Origin: Plumapathes pennacea
Lineage: Eukaryota > Cnidaria > Anthozoa > Antipatharia > Myriopathidae
Length of the DNA: 64,000 nt
Assembly: GCA_964036295.1 (NCBI GenBank)
Contig: OZ038465.1
Location: 5,442,667-5,506,666, forward strand
Direction of reading: 5' to 3'
The position numbers were made by a program, and so were the translations under genes. A model generated the notes under the pieces. The model was not told the origin of the DNA, made no database searches, and saw nothing but the letters and a program-made list of their open reading frames with translations. Positions 23,180-34,861 of this stretch are shown here, one piece after another. Each line of letters starts with the position of its first letter. Position 1 is the stretch's first letter.

Positions 23180-23391
23180 TTTATTATATACATACTGAGA
23201 CATTTATCATGGGACCGGGAAACCCTTTAAAAGTAGTGAAAAATCGTCGTTCGCAGCTTGTGATTGGACGAACGATTTTTTTCACGTGTGAAAAGCGTCG
23301 TTCGCGGCCTCTCATTGGCTAGAACTCATTTGCGTACGAAATTTTACGATATGGCTTTTTCGTGAGTATGTCTCAGTATGTATATAATAAA
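23180..23391. mobile_element. MITE-like element 'b' (212 bp)
   Basis: Exact 22-bp inverted ends beginning TTTATTATATACATACTGAG. It lies 10 bp from foldback 'a'. Beta copy 2 lacks both, giving an approximate empty site near 38752. Inside are two related GAACGACG-rich blocks in opposite orientation. Confidence 0.75.
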
Positions 23392-23534
23392 AATGTTTAT
23401 GTTCTTTTCCCGCAGCTAGAAGGGAATAAGAACGCGCGAAAGCAATTTGCGATAAAGGAACATTCCGCGATCATGCACATATAATTGGCTTGACGTTTGA
23501 CGTTTGGCTTTGAGCTTGCTTATAGCCAAGATTT

Positions 23535-25152
23535 TTTTTTTTTTTTAACAAAAAGGTTTTATTTTGTATTCTAAATTTGTTACCGAGGTTCAGATTTCTT
23601 TGCTTACACTTACACTTACACTTACTCTTACACTCACACTTACACTTACATTAATACTTCACTTACAATGTCACTTACGTATATAAATACATAATACATG
23701 TATAATTTAAATACAGGGTTTACGTAAATTATACATATAAGTGTCCATACCTCACACACTCATGTACACACAGCCTCCGCGTGATCTCAAGAAGAGAAAG
23801 GATAAAAAGTCACTATGCCTAAAGCTACATGCTTCAGTTACCCGCATGTCTTACTGAACACCTAGATTCGATGTTGCTTCCGTTTCGAGGCTGTTATGAC
23901 ATGTCAAAAAGTTAAGGAAGTTTTCTATTTTTGGGATCAGGTTTCGTGTTCTACTGCACCATATGTAATACCTGGCCACCAGAAAGCAAAAGTTTGGTTC
24001 CTTCTTATGACTTGAGGTGTCCGGTATAAGTCCTAGTGCTGTGCTTAAAGAGATATCGTATGCTGTTGGTATAAGTTCTTGGCTTACTAAATGGTTTTTT
24101 AAGTTTTTCCAAAAATTCGAACTCACACTACAAGACCAGAAGAGATGAATAAGGTTCTCTTTCTCAGTTTGACAGAAGCTACAGAGATCATTATCTTTTA
24201 TTCCTATTTGCTTTAGGAAATCGTTAGTTGCCAATCGTCTATGTAGTAGCTTAAATTGGAACGTGATTAATTTTGTTGATTTTGTGCATTGGAAAGATAG
24301 CTGGTATGTCGTCTTCCAGTTTATAGATTTACTAGTTTCTGGTTCGCAGTCTGCAAGCCATTTTTCTTGGTTTTTGGTGGGGCGTTTTTGCTTAAGGCTG
24401 ACGATTGTTTTGTAAGCATGTCTACTTGGTGTTTTTGCGTTTAAGAATTTTTCCTGAGGGGTTTCGTATTTTATATTTTCATGATTGTTTATGTTGTCTC
24501 TATTATTGTTTCTTAGGGCTTTTAGAGCAGATAGCAAACTTATTGTGCCCTGTTTGTAATGTCTTTTTTCTAGATTCAGAAAATATTTTGTATTTCTTTC
24601 TCCCTCATTATACCATCTACACTTTGATCTCAGGATTGCGCCTTTGGTTCGGTACTCAATTATTTTCTCTAGTTCCGTTCTTTTTTGGTCCAATTCCCTT
24701 GACATGTCTTGTTTTATCTTTTCGTTGTTGCCTGTGGCTTCAATTAATTTCTGTAGGTCATTCATTCTTTTTTCTAGCTCTTCTTCGCGCCTTAAAATTC
24801 TGGCTTTCTTGGTGGCGGCGTACTTTAATGATTGTTCTCGGACTTTCATTTTAATCATCTCCCAAAGCAGTGCATGGTTCATAGTGTCATCATTTTGGTA
24901 TTCATCTTTGACACCTTGTATTGTTGTTTTTATTTGGTTTACATAATCGGCTTCGGTCAAAAAAGAGGTATTGAGTTTCCAAAATCCTGGTCCTCGTGGA
25001 TTTGAGTGAGATGTTATGTTAATATCAATCTTCGAATGGTCTGTTTTATATCCTGTCAAAATATCAGCATGCGTTACATTGCACATTAGACTTTGGCTAA
25101 CGAGAAAAAAGTCTAACCGACATTGAATTTCGGGAGTTTTGCGACGCCAAGT
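23535..25152 (-). mobile_element. 5'-truncated, internally deleted L1/Tx1-type LINE
   Basis: The insertion is flanked by a 10-bp duplication GCCAAGATTT (23525-23534 and 25153-25162). The uninterrupted site is seen at 17165. Directly inside the left duplication is an A tail (plus-strand T run), so the element lies on the minus strand. Its 3' UTR holds an imperfect TTACAC-type repeat (about 23604-23660). The 5' end is truncated within the endonuclease domain. Confidence 0.92.
23851..25086 (-). pseudogene. LINE ORF2 remnant without reverse transcriptase
   Basis: Open for 411 residues, and open further upstream to the element's end at 25152 (RRKTPEIQCRLDFFLVS, the end of an APE endonuclease). 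The N-terminal part has the endonuclease motif TDHSKIDINI, then GPGFWKLNTSFL, a coiled-coil linker and CRWYNEGERNTKYFLNLEK, as in L1/Tx1 ORF2. After about residue 188 the sequence jumps to the C-terminal zinc-knuckle region (KLLHRRLATNDFL; CSFCQTEKENLIHLFWSC). The entire reverse transcriptase, including the YADD-type active site, is missing, yet the frame stays open. The element cannot mobilise itself. Confidence 0.88.
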
Positions 25153-25262
25153 GCCAAGATTTATCAGGCCCTTGCAAACGGTATTTCCGAAGTCGGCATT
25201 CTACTGGCTTGCCTTCTTCCAACTGACAGTGTTTAATCTGGCACATGCCGCAGTCTAGTAAC

Positions 25263-25478
25263 ATGGGCGAACAGAATCAAAGTCAACGTTATCAAAGCTT
25301 TATGGCGTAGCAACGAGAGAAACTCATTGAAAAGAAGTTTCCAGTTCAGGTCCCAGAGATTTCAAGCTCCACAGATAAAAACAGCGAAGTGTCAGCGGAT
25401 ACCACGAGGGAGTGGGCCAGACATCTACTCGAGGAAAAGATCATGAAAAACCCAAAACCAGACTCAACTGCAGAATGA
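25263..25478 (+). pseudogene. Gamma ORF copy 3, with an internal stop
   Basis: Same 216-bp frame as the copy at 17279, without indels, but the codon after MA is TAG (25308-25310) where the others have AGG or TGG. Downstream codons are intact, including SSSTDKNSEVSADTTREWARHLLEEK. The stop is a single-base change relative to the TGG in the copy at 39058. Confidence 0.75.
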
Positions 25479-27015
25479 TAAAGAACAACCAAACTCTTAC
25501 GGAAAAAGGTACAACTAACTTATCTTGCAGATTTAATGACATTCGGTGATTCTACCTAACAGTGTACTTGGAGATATTTAGACACTGCGCATGAGCGCCG
25601 CCACGAGGAACACTTTTCTTTTTTTTTGCAACGCCTGATCAAGTAGCTGTTCGTACTTTTATTCGACTTACAGCAAGTTTGCAATTGTCTTCCCATAACC
25701 GAAAATGACCGCTATTTCTTCTGAAAGTACCAGTTGTCTTTCAACTACCAAAGGAACTCAGTCATACAACATTAGAAAACATGAGGCAAGGCCACGAAGG
25801 AAACTCATTTATGAAGTTTCATCAACCTAAATAAAAGGTCGCCCGTCGTCCGTATCTGCGGTTATTAGCGAGAGAACCTCACTGGAAAGAAGTTTCCGCT
25901 TCAGACTCCTAAGACTCTATCAAGGAAGGTATTTGACATAAAAAGGCTACTTATTCTTATTAATTCAAATTAAGTGTACATTTAGCGTATATAGCCTGGA
26001 GGCACAGCGGCGTGAATCATTCATTCTAGTCGAAACTGACTCAATGACTTGAGTTAATGTGCACGTGCGTGTGTCTAACCCTTTACTCCTCAGCTCAAAA
26101 TACAAATTCTCTCAACTATTTAAGAAGAAATTGAAAGAATGATATGCCTGTAGTGAGAATTGATTATCGAATCAGTTTCATCTGAGAAAGGTTCAAAAGC
26201 CAAGTTCTCCCTACTATACGATATACATCTGGTGACAGACTGAAGGAGAAAATTTAAGTTGGTCAGTCATGGAAGTCAATTGCTTGCGGAAAAAGGAGAG
26301 TGGAAGAGCAAGAGAGAGAGAGAGTAATCTTCACTCACAAGTTCTCAATCCGCCAAACTTCCTAACCTCCAACCGAGATGTAGAACAAGTAGTAGTTTTG
26401 AAACGAGGCTTCAATCAAATCTTCATTACGTCATATTCACTTTGTGGCAGTGGCGTGATGCAATATGTGACAAACAGCAGACTTGTAAAATTCAAGTCAA
26501 GGTGACACAGGCTGTCACGCAGTGATATACACGATGATCAGAGAATAAACCGAAATGAATGGGAGATTCATGTAATCGACTTGGACCGGGGTTGCGGTAC
26601 AGCCGGCAAAATAAATCAGAAAATCCATGGTTTAGAAGTATTACTTCCGTACTCAGTTTGGCCAAATTTGGTCAATTTTATGGTTTAAAGGAGCGACATA
26701 AGATGGCCTTTGTTCCGGTTACAAAGTGCCGCGTATTCCTGATGTTGCACAACTAGCCGGTATATTGCTTAAGAATTGCCAAAAAAAAGTTCTGAAAACA
26801 TTTGTGCTTTCCTAATTCTAACAGTGAATTTAAAACGAAAAAGATATACAAACTGCACGAGAAATAGGGGTGACAGTGAGTCAAGCTGAATGCCTCGTGT
26901 TAACAACACATTGTGTCAAGATTAGCTGCGCGCGAGAAATTTATGTAACTTGTACAAAGCAAGCTATGCCACTTAGTAAGGAATATAAGGATATTTTAAG
27001 GCATCGAAATCTTAC

Positions 27016-27144
27016 CTCAGTAAAGTTGTAGTTGGAAGGTTCCCCTTATTTCTTTATTACTCCACAATGTAAACCCTCGGAACAAGTCAAGAATATACGG
27101 ACTTTACCGGCACTCTGTCAAGCGTAAAATGGGAGCTATAAATA
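27016..27144 (-). promoter_or_regulatory. Gamma-type promoter/leader/donor module, copy 1
   Basis: Minus strand: TATTTATAG (27144-27136), then a leader ending at a consensus donor CTGAG|GTAAGA (exon edge 27016). The GCGCGCG run near 26930 corresponds to the one behind the alpha modules, but CACGTG is lost here. Confidence 0.45.
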
Positions 27145-27256
27145 ACCGACCAATTATGAAAACCCTATTCCATGCGGGTCACGATATCCACATCGCTGAA
27201 AGAGAGCTAAAAGAGATCAGAGATGAAATGTCCCTAAACGTCGCAGAGAAATCTAT

Positions 27257-27487
27257 AGCCTGGTTTCCATATAATCGTCTCTGACGTAAGGATCGTCTCT
27301 GTCACTTTTTTTTTTGTCGACGCAAGGATAGAACACGGTTCTATCGGGACGATCGAGTCGCTTCTGACGTAAGGATCGTTTGAAACAATTGCAAGAGTGT
27401 TTCCATATAATCGTCCCGATCGCTTGACAAAACATTCTGCGACAGAGACGATCCTTACGTCAGAGACGATTATATGGAAACCAGGCT
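27257..27487. mobile_element. MITE-4, 231 bp, TAT target duplication
   Basis: Perfect inverted ends from AGCCTGGTTTCCATATAATC and continuing through GACGTAAGGATCGTCTCTGTC. Flanked by TAT on both sides (27254-27256, 27488-27490). Gamma copy 3 has the empty site AAATCTATGTACAAA with a single TAT at 41062-41064, so the element inserted after these gamma copies separated. Confidence 0.92.
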
Positions 27488-28332
27488 TATGTACAAAATG
27501 AGCTAAAGAAAGTCGTGACAGCAGATGTCAGAACAAAGCCCGATGACGTCAGTTACGCATGATTATGTTACTAACGACGTGTACTTGACTATCGCTTATT
27601 TGGCGATTTTAAGTTCTACCCGCCCTCCTCTTTCGGTGTTGGAAAGTGGATAACCAAGTCAGCAGGGGAATTCCGTAAATTTCTGCAGCATGCAAGAATA
27701 TTTGCTTGTATCAATGCATAACGAACTCTGTGTAGACGGCGTGACCAGCGATGACAGCAAACAGGCCAAAATCTTTTGATTGTAAAACGTGCACTGTCAT
27801 GATTTTTATCCCTGACTCGCACAAATTCCTGCTAAATTAGTGGGTTGTTAAAAGTGTAGATCTTTTGTCACCAATTTAGTCAAAGGATGGTGTGTGGGCG
27901 AACGTTTGAACCGCAGTCTTTACTATACAATTGAGCATAGCGTGGGCGGTGACTACTGATGCTTCATCGTCCCAAAAGCAACTTCGATTCTGAAATAAAG
28001 CTTTCGAAATTTCACTTTAGAGAATACAATTCATCACTATCCATGCGTGGTTCCACTGGATTGCGGATAAAATAGTTCTCTTAACAGAGTGCTGTTAAGC
28101 CAGGAAACAGCGGGTTCGTATAAAATTCAACTTTTCTTTTGAGAAACGAGTGGTGCGGTGTTATTTTAAGCTATTGTTAAAACATGCCCTGACAGATGCT
28201 TTGTGTGCAGAGCTCGAGACGGGTACGTTTATGGAAATTATGCCGATGATGCGGTTTTCCGGTAGTTTACCCTTGCTGAGTTGGCAACAATCATCAATCA
28301 GTGTATCCGACATTTGACATAGTGCCACCTAA

Positions 28333-28472
28333 GGCCCGGTCGTACTAGAAAGTTTAATCAATAATAACTCAGCATCAAGAGCAATAAGACGTCGGTCTCT
28401 TCAATGTTTGGTTGCAACTTGCTGCCATAGATTTCTGGTGACAAGCGCTGTTTGCACTTCAAATGATGCACA
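28333..28472. mobile_element. MITE-2 remnant, right end missing
   Basis: TAA followed by GGCCCGGTCGTACTAG and then the body of MITE-2, ending after CTTCAAATGATGCACATG. The same truncation is present in gamma copy 3 (41908-42046), so it predates that duplication. Confidence 0.75.
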
Positions 28473-29186
28473 TGTACGTAGAACTGAATTCGTACATTTT
28501 TTTGTTACTTAGTGTGTTATTTATTGTGATAGGGTTTATAGAATCCTTTGGGTGTTCTTTTACTTTGCTGTTAATGTAGGCGCACTGTTACGTCATGCCA
28601 GTGCGCAAAAAATCTCGTCCGCAAAATACCGCGAGTAGCACATTTACAGAGCACAAGAACCGAACTCTTCAACACTACCACTCATGTACGCAACTGGTAA
28701 CGATGTCTCTATGAGAGCAGAATAGCAACACGTGACACATAGCAAAATGTGACCAGAATTCCATGTGACATGTCCAGTGCGCTTTCAGTTGCAAAGCACC
28801 ATTGGCTGCGCTAAACAACTGAGCCCGCGACCAGGTGCATTTTCTCCTCGTTCCATGCCCTTCATTGGAGAGCCTGCTCGCAGGCTACCGCTATACGGAA
28901 TACGCTATTTTCATAGTTTTCAATCAATCTCTGTAGATTCACAATACCAAGACATGGCGAAAACTTCGAAGTCACTAATGAGCAATCACACAAAGAGGCT
29001 TCCATGACGTCACATGACACAAATGATTTCAACAGTTTGTTTGTTTGTAGGTCAAACTATATGATCGTGTGGTCGAGTTGAAACTTTGCTTGCTGGTTTG
29101 CGATGGTTGAGAGGCTAGGTCAGTAGACGTAGGGTTACTAAGACAGTGCTACCATTTAGAACCATTCTCACTTACGGCGTCGGCAC

Positions 29187-29402
29187 ATGGACGAAAAAAA
29201 TCAAAGTCGAGGATATCAAAACTTTATGGCCTGGCAACGAAAGGAACTCATTGAGAAGAAGTTTCCAGTTCAGGTCCCAGAAATTTCAAGTTCCACAGAT
29301 AAAAACAACGAAGTGTCAGCAGATACTGCGAGGGAGTGGGCAATACATCTGCTCGAGGAAAAGATCAGGAAAAACCCAAAACCAGACTCAACTGCAGAGT
29401 GA
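29187..29402 (+). CDS. Gamma ORF copy 4: diverged 71-codon hypothetical protein
   Basis: Starts MDEKNQSRGYQNFMAWQRKE and keeps LIEKKFPVQVPEISSSTDKN and the KNPKPDSTAE end. By hand alignment with the copy at 17279 I count about 9 synonymous and 13 to 14 amino-acid changes over 71 codons, with no indel. That is fewer replacements than unconstrained drift would usually give, and the central FPVQVPEISSSTDK block is unchanged. It is fused to a different upstream flank at the rearrangement point 29185, so its promoter context differs from the other copies. Function unknown. Confidence 0.45.
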   Translation: MDEKNQSRGYQNFMAWQRKELIEKKFPVQVPEISSSTDKNNEVSADTAREWAIHLLEEKIRKNPKPDSTAE

Positions 29403-29949
29403 TGAAGAACAACGAAACTCTAAGGAAAAAGGTACAATCAACTTATCCTGCCAATCTTATGACATACTTAGTGATTCTACCAAAAAATAACAATATTTTT
29501 TGAAATGTTTAGAGATATTTGCAATTGTCTTCCCATATTAACCGAAAATTACTATTTCTTCTGAAACTACGATTGTCTTTCAACTACCAAACGTGGCAGG
29601 CCACGAAACTGAAACTCATTTATAGGACAAAGTTTCATCAAGCTAACAGGAAGGCCGCTACTAATAACCGCGAACTGGACACGAGCATTTTCAATCAATG
29701 TCAGCCAAAGTTATCAAAGTTTCATGGCAAGACTGCGTAAAAACTCTACCTAATTTACATATTCATGACATAACCTGGAAGTGCAGCACAAGAGCGTGAA
29801 TCGAAAATAAGTGAAGGAAGGCAGTAAAACTTGAAATATAGTTGATGTAGTAGTTCAGGCTGATCAGCTAGTCTAGTAATACAAAGAAAGTCAGCAAACA
29901 TTTGTTATGGCTGAAAGGTATGATATGCCTGAAGTAACTAGTACAAACC

Positions 29950-30240
29950 AAGCTATGCCACTTCGGGGATAAAAATTATGACAGTGCACGTTTACTATCA
30001 AAAGATTTTGGCCAGTTTGCTGTCATCGCTGGTCACGCCGTCTACACAGAGTTCGTTATGCGTTGATATAAGCAAATATTCTTGCACGCTGCAGAAATTT
30101 ACGCTTATGAATCACCCTGCTGTCTTTGTTATCCACTTTCCAACACCGATAGAGAAGGGTGGAGGGGTGGGTAGGACTTACAATCGTCAAAAAAGCGATA
30201 GTCAAGTACACTGTGCACTTTAGTAACACAATCATGCGTA
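29950..30240. repeat. Inverted gamma fragment
   Basis: Reverse complement of the block found forward at 27595-27820, 31725-31960 and 41160-41400 (landmarks GTTATCCACTTTCCAACACC, CAAAAGATTTTGGCC). With 31725-31960 it forms an inverted pair around the ORF copy at 30397. Confidence 0.8.
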
Positions 30241-30396
30241 AATGACGTCACCGAAGTGTATACAAAAATTGTTAATCTCAGTGAAAACGGCTTTGTTCCG
30301 ACTTATGTTGTAACGGCTTTTCTTTCGCTGATTTTGTACAAAGGTTTCTCTTCTAACTGGTAGCATTTAATCTGGCATACACTGCACCCTTGTAAC

Positions 30397-30612
30397 ATGG
30401 ACGAACAAAATCACAGTCGAGGATATCAAAACTTTATGGTGAGGGAGCGAAAGGAACTCATTGAGAGGAAGTTTCCAGTTCAGGTCCCAGAAATTTCAAG
30501 TTTCACAGATAAAAACAACGAAGTGTCAGCAGATACTGCGAGGGAGTGAGCAAGACATCTGCTCGAGGAAAAGATCAGGAAAAACCCAAAACCAGACTCA
30601 ACTGCAGAATGA
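30397..30612 (+). pseudogene. Gamma ORF copy 5, truncated by a stop
   Basis: MDEQNHSRGYQNFMVRERKE and the following frame match copy 4, but the conserved Trp codon before the ARHLLEE stretch is TGA (30547-30549). Length remains 216 bp with no indels. The upstream flank (CTAACTGGTAGCATTTAATC) is homologous to that of copies 1 to 3, but the acceptor-like CAG is changed to TAG. Confidence 0.7.
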
Positions 30613-31360
30613 TCAAGAACAACTAAACTCACAAGGAAAGGGGAACCTGCCGATTTAATGACATACAAAACAAGTAAAAGGAGACTGTACTCACGTGCTC
30701 ATTTGAACTGAAAAGGAAGATTTACATGTACGCGTGTACGGTGGGACTATGCTGGAATAGGAATAGCGATACTGATTGATAAAGCATTTTGCTTTGGAGC
30801 TGAACTATGTTGAGATGTATCGGGAGCTGTTTGAATTGTCAGCGTGAAGGTTTTTAAAACAATCTCGAAAAATTTCCCCCAGAATAAGCAAAACTTTTGA
30901 TCACTTTTATTAGCTATTCCTATTTCGGAATACGGTCAATCGAACACGAATCGAATAGTTTCGAAATATTACTTCCGTACTCAATTTCGCCAAATTTGGT
31001 CAAGTTTATGGTTTTTGGGGCGACATAAGATGGCCTTTGTTCCGGTTATAAAGTCCGGCCTAAACCCGATGATGCATGACTAGCCGGTATATTACTAAAG
31101 AACTGTCAAATAGTTCTAAAAACATTTGTGCTTTCCTAATTCTTCAAGTTAGTGAAAATAATGAATTTAAAACGAAGAAGAAATACAATCTTCCCCAGGT
31201 CAGGAGTGACAATGAGTCAGGCTGAATAATCGTGCACGATCTGCTAACACGTGGCAGTTGCGCGCGAGAGGCAAAAATTATACTGAACAACTACAGACTG
31301 AGAATAAGCTACAACACTTGGTACAGAATATAAAAATGTTTCAAGACATCGAAACCTTAC

Positions 31361-31500
31361 CTCAGTGGAATTGCTCAAGTGGTTGGAAGTTTCCTCTTAT
31401 TTCCTTGTCAATCCACGATGTGAACCCTCAGAACAAGTCAAGAAGAATACAAGTACCGTACTGAACACTGTCAAGCGTAAAATGCCGAGAGCTATAAATA
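31361..31500 (-). promoter_or_regulatory. Gamma-type promoter/leader/donor module, copy 2
   Basis: Minus strand: TATTTATAG (31500-31492), leader, donor CTGAG|GTAAGG (exon edge 31361), then CACGTGGCAGTTGCGCGCG-type sequence near 31248-31266 read on the plus strand. The combination CACGTG plus GCGCGCG at the same relative place as in alpha shows alpha and gamma share this module. Confidence 0.45.
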
Positions 31501-32466
31501 ACCGACCAACCAAACAACGAAAAACCCCCTCCAGGCGGGTCACGATATCCAGATCGCTGAAAGAGAGCTAAAACAGAACAGAGACGAAATGCCCCTGAAC
31601 GTCGTGGAGAAACACGTAAGCTAAAGAAAGCCGTGACAACATACAAGTCGGAACAAAGCCGTATTCAGATTAAAATGTTTGTATAAATTTCGGTGACGTA
31701 ATTTACGTATAGTGTACTTGATTATCGCTTATTTGACAATTTTAAGTCCTCTCCATCCCCTCCACCCTCTTCTTTCGGTGTTGGAAAGTGGATAACCAAG
31801 ACAGCATAGAGATTCATAAGCGTAAATTTCCGCAACATGCAAGGACATTTGCTTATATCAATGCATAACGAACTCTGTGCAGACGGCTTGACCAGAGATG
31901 ACAGCAAACTGGCCAAAATCCTGTGACTGTAAAACGTGTACTGTCATGATTTTTATCTCTGACTCGCAGAAATTCTTGGTGAATTAGTAGGTTGTTAAAA
32001 CTGTGGATCTTTTGTCGGCAATTTAGTCAAAGGGTGGTGCGTGGGCGAACGTTTGAACCGCCGTCTTTACTATACAATTGAGCATAGCGTAGGGGGTGAC
32101 TACTGCTGTTTCTTCGTCCGAAAAGCAACTTTGATTCTGACATAAAGCTTTCGAAATTTCATTTTACAGAATACAATTCATCACTATCCGTGCGTGATTC
32201 CACTGGATTGCGGATAAAATAGTTCTGTTGCGACCAGGAAACAGCGGGTTGGTATGAAGTTCAACTTTTCGGGCGTTGCGGTATTTTTTTAAGCTACTGT
32301 TAAAACATGCCCTGACAGATGCTTTGTGTGCAGAGCTCGAGACACTGCGTTTCAGGAAAGTATGCCGATGATGCGGTTTTCCGGTGGTTTACCCTTGCTG
32401 CGCTGGCAACAATCATCAGTCAGTGTATCCGACATTTCGACATAGTGCCACCTACATTGTCATCTT

Positions 32467-32565
32467 CTTAGGAAGTTTAATCGATAATAACTCAGCATCA
32501 AAAACAATACGACGTCGGCTTCTTCAATGTTTGGTTGCAACTTGCTGACATATATTTCTTGTGAT
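32467..32565. mobile_element. MITE-2, degraded copy
   Basis: Retains AGGAAGTTTAATCGATAATA and TTCAATGTTTGGTTGCAACT, but both ends are lost. Confidence 0.6.
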
Positions 32566-34714
32566 GCGATGTTACTTGGAATGCGTTATTTATTGTGACA
32601 GGAATACTTTATAGAATCCTAGTGTTCTTTTAGTTTTCTGTTAATGTAGGCGCACTGTTACGTCATACCATTGTGCACAAAACCTCGTCCGCGAAACACT
32701 GCGAGTAGCACATTTACAAAGCACAAGAACCCAACCCTTCAACACTACTGCTTAAGTCGGCAACTAGTAACGATGTCACCATGAGAGCAGAATAGCAACA
32801 CGTGACACAAAGCAAAATGTGGCAAGAATTACAAAGGCAAGGAATAACGATATTCTTTTACAGCGTACAAATTCCATGTGACATGTCCCAGTGTGCTTTC
32901 AGTTGAAACGCACCATTGGCTGCGCTATACAACTGAGCCTGCGAGCAGATACATTTTCTCCTCGTCCCATGCCCTTCGTTGGAGAGCCTGCTCGCAGGCT
33001 ACCGCTATGCGGAATGCGCTATTTTCTTACTTTTCAACCAATCCCTGTAGATTCACAATACCAAGACATGGCGAAAACTTCGAAGTCACTAATGAACAAT
33101 CACACAAAGGGGCCTCCATGAAGTCACACGACACACATGAATAGGCTCAGATAAGATCAACAGCTTGTGCATCAGACATAATTATGATCGTGTGGTCTAG
33201 CCTGCGAGTTCTTTGTTTGTTGGTTTGCGATGGTTGAGAGGCTAGGTCAATAGACGTAGGGTTACTAAAACAGTGCTATCATTTGAAACCATTCTCACTT
33301 ACGGCGTCGGCACAAAGTCTGGAAGAGACCGACGACACGTGCTAATCACTTGGACACCTGAACACTCTAAACTGCTTGCCTTAAAAAGAGCTTGCAGTGG
33401 TTGGTGAAAACTCCGGTCTGTGGAGTCTCTTTGGTCTGCGTGAGGCATAGTCAATGGTACAAATAATACAAGAAAATGTATCAATGCGAAGTTGCCGCAT
33501 GAATATGCTGAACGCCGCAAAGAATGTATTGGCTGACGTCCTGACCGTTTGACAGAGCAATGAGAGGGATCCGTGCAAGCCTGAACTAACATCCGTTTTC
33601 AGAGAGCGTTTGCCCAACGGTTACTCGCTCTCTTTATCATAATTCCGCATAGCTGAGAAGTTTGTCGATCCCACAATATCGTCTGTCTCTCTGTGCTGGG
33701 TTATGCCTTGGTCTTTGTCAGTCTACCATTTCGATACATCCCCTCCCCTTCACAATGATTAGTTTGCCCAGTAGCCTCGTTCCCAGGATAGGGAAAGGAA
33801 CCTGGAAACGAGGATATGTCTCGCTGCAGTTCCATTCAACCTCCCTACGTCACGCAACACCGCTTTCTGATAACAAAGCTCACCAAAGAAAAGCAAGTAT
33901 CAGCACTGTTCCATCATCTGATTAGTGACCACGTGCATTGACAATGATGCAAACACTTAATCACATAAGATCACAGCAAGTAAGAAATGGAAACAGAAAC
34001 AGCGAATAAGGAAGAACGACTCTTGTCACTAGTGCTCTGTCAACACAGACAGACAGACAGACGTAAAGAGCGCACCGGGCACCATGGTACCCATCAACAA
34101 CAGTAGCCACCAGGCTATTTCTGTCCATTACTTTTAGCTTTGGACGTAAGCCAGTAATCAGCGCCTAAGGGCGACTTGGCATTTGACTAAAAGCTTCAAA
34201 CTAAAAATACAATCCGTGTAAACATCATACGATGCAATGCCCTAAATAGAACCTTTTTCATATGTACTGAACTGATTCAGCGCGGCTTCTTCCTGGTTAG
34301 ATTTGGTCAAATTTGATTAAATTATCTCAAAAGTGTCTAATCATCGGTCATTCTCATCTGTACGAAGCAACGATATGCTATGTCGTGAGAGATAAAATTT
34401 GAACTCTTGCTACGTAATTTATTGGCAGTACAACATTCTATCAACAGCTGGATCCCTAGGTAACGAAGCAGCAAGTCGAGCTGTAAACAATTGTGTTTCG
34501 GAAAGTTCGCCTGAATGTAAAAAACTCACACACAACTTCACACGACGAGGTCAAAAAGGAAACGAAACAACTGAACTAACAACCAGTTAACTCTGTCAGC
34601 AGAATTGACTTGTGGCGTACATCGGTAAACACAGCACGTGGCAATTCGCGCGCGCGGGAAGATATCAATGAATTAGACACTAACTAGTGTTTACATCAAT
34701 GAAAATGTTCTTAC

Positions 34715-34861
34715 CTTTAATGAGTTGTCGAAATAATCAGCAGTCCGAGTTTACGTACATGAACCACCCTCAGGTTTCAGTGCCAATTTCCTGAATCATC
34801 ACAACCAAACAATAACCTGTAGACAAATTATTAAAATGTAAAGTTATGTGAACTATAAATA
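34715..34861 (-). promoter_or_regulatory. Alpha-type promoter/leader/donor module, copy 2
   Basis: TATTTATAG (34861-34853), donor AAAG|GTAAGAAC (edge 34715), CACGTG at 34635-34640 followed by GCGCGCG, as in copies 1 and 3. Confidence 0.45.

Larger units (their letters stand above)
21181..23524. repeat. Beta module, copy 1
   Basis: From TGAAGTCAACTAAC through a TATAAAAGG box (21452), the CTCCACTGTTGTTCGCG block and a TGCATGCTTTCTTCTCG block to AGCTTGCTTATAGCCAAG, where a LINE interrupts it. Compared with beta copy 2 (36513-38935) it lacks the epsilon insertion but carries the foldback pair at 23033-23391. No ORF is conserved in all beta copies. Confidence 0.8.
25153..29184. repeat. Gamma module, copy 1
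   Basis: From the ATTTATCAGGCCCTTGC block through the ORF copy, a GAAAGAAGTTTCCGCTTCAG block, a GA-rich tract near 26306, the promoter module (27016-27144), MITE-4 and a MITE-2 remnant to TTACGGCGTCGGCAC. Very close to 38936-42735. Apart from the ORF remnant, no gene is supported; the longer ORFs (26269-26505, 28765-29007) are not kept open in the other copies. Confidence 0.82.
29185..33620. repeat. Gamma module, copy 2 (rearranged)
   Basis: At 29185 the normal continuation of gamma (GTCGGCACAAAGTC, seen at 33310 and 42730) is replaced by a jump to the ORF start, so gamma copy 2 is fused head-to-tail to copy 1. It then contains an inverted gamma piece (29950-30240), a second ORF copy (30397) and the promoter module (31361-31500). 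It ends with the CTCCGGTCTGTGGAGTCTC block and TTGCCCAACGGTTACTCGCT. Confidence 0.75.

Noticed and set aside
23604-23660. Telomere-like repeat
   Set aside because: The unit is TTACAC-like and imperfect and lies in the LINE 3' UTR; it is not TTAGGG.
24405-24946. Plus-strand ORFs of 149 and 100 residues
   Set aside because: They overlap the LINE ORF on the opposite strand and have its antisense, hydrophobic and Phe-rich composition.
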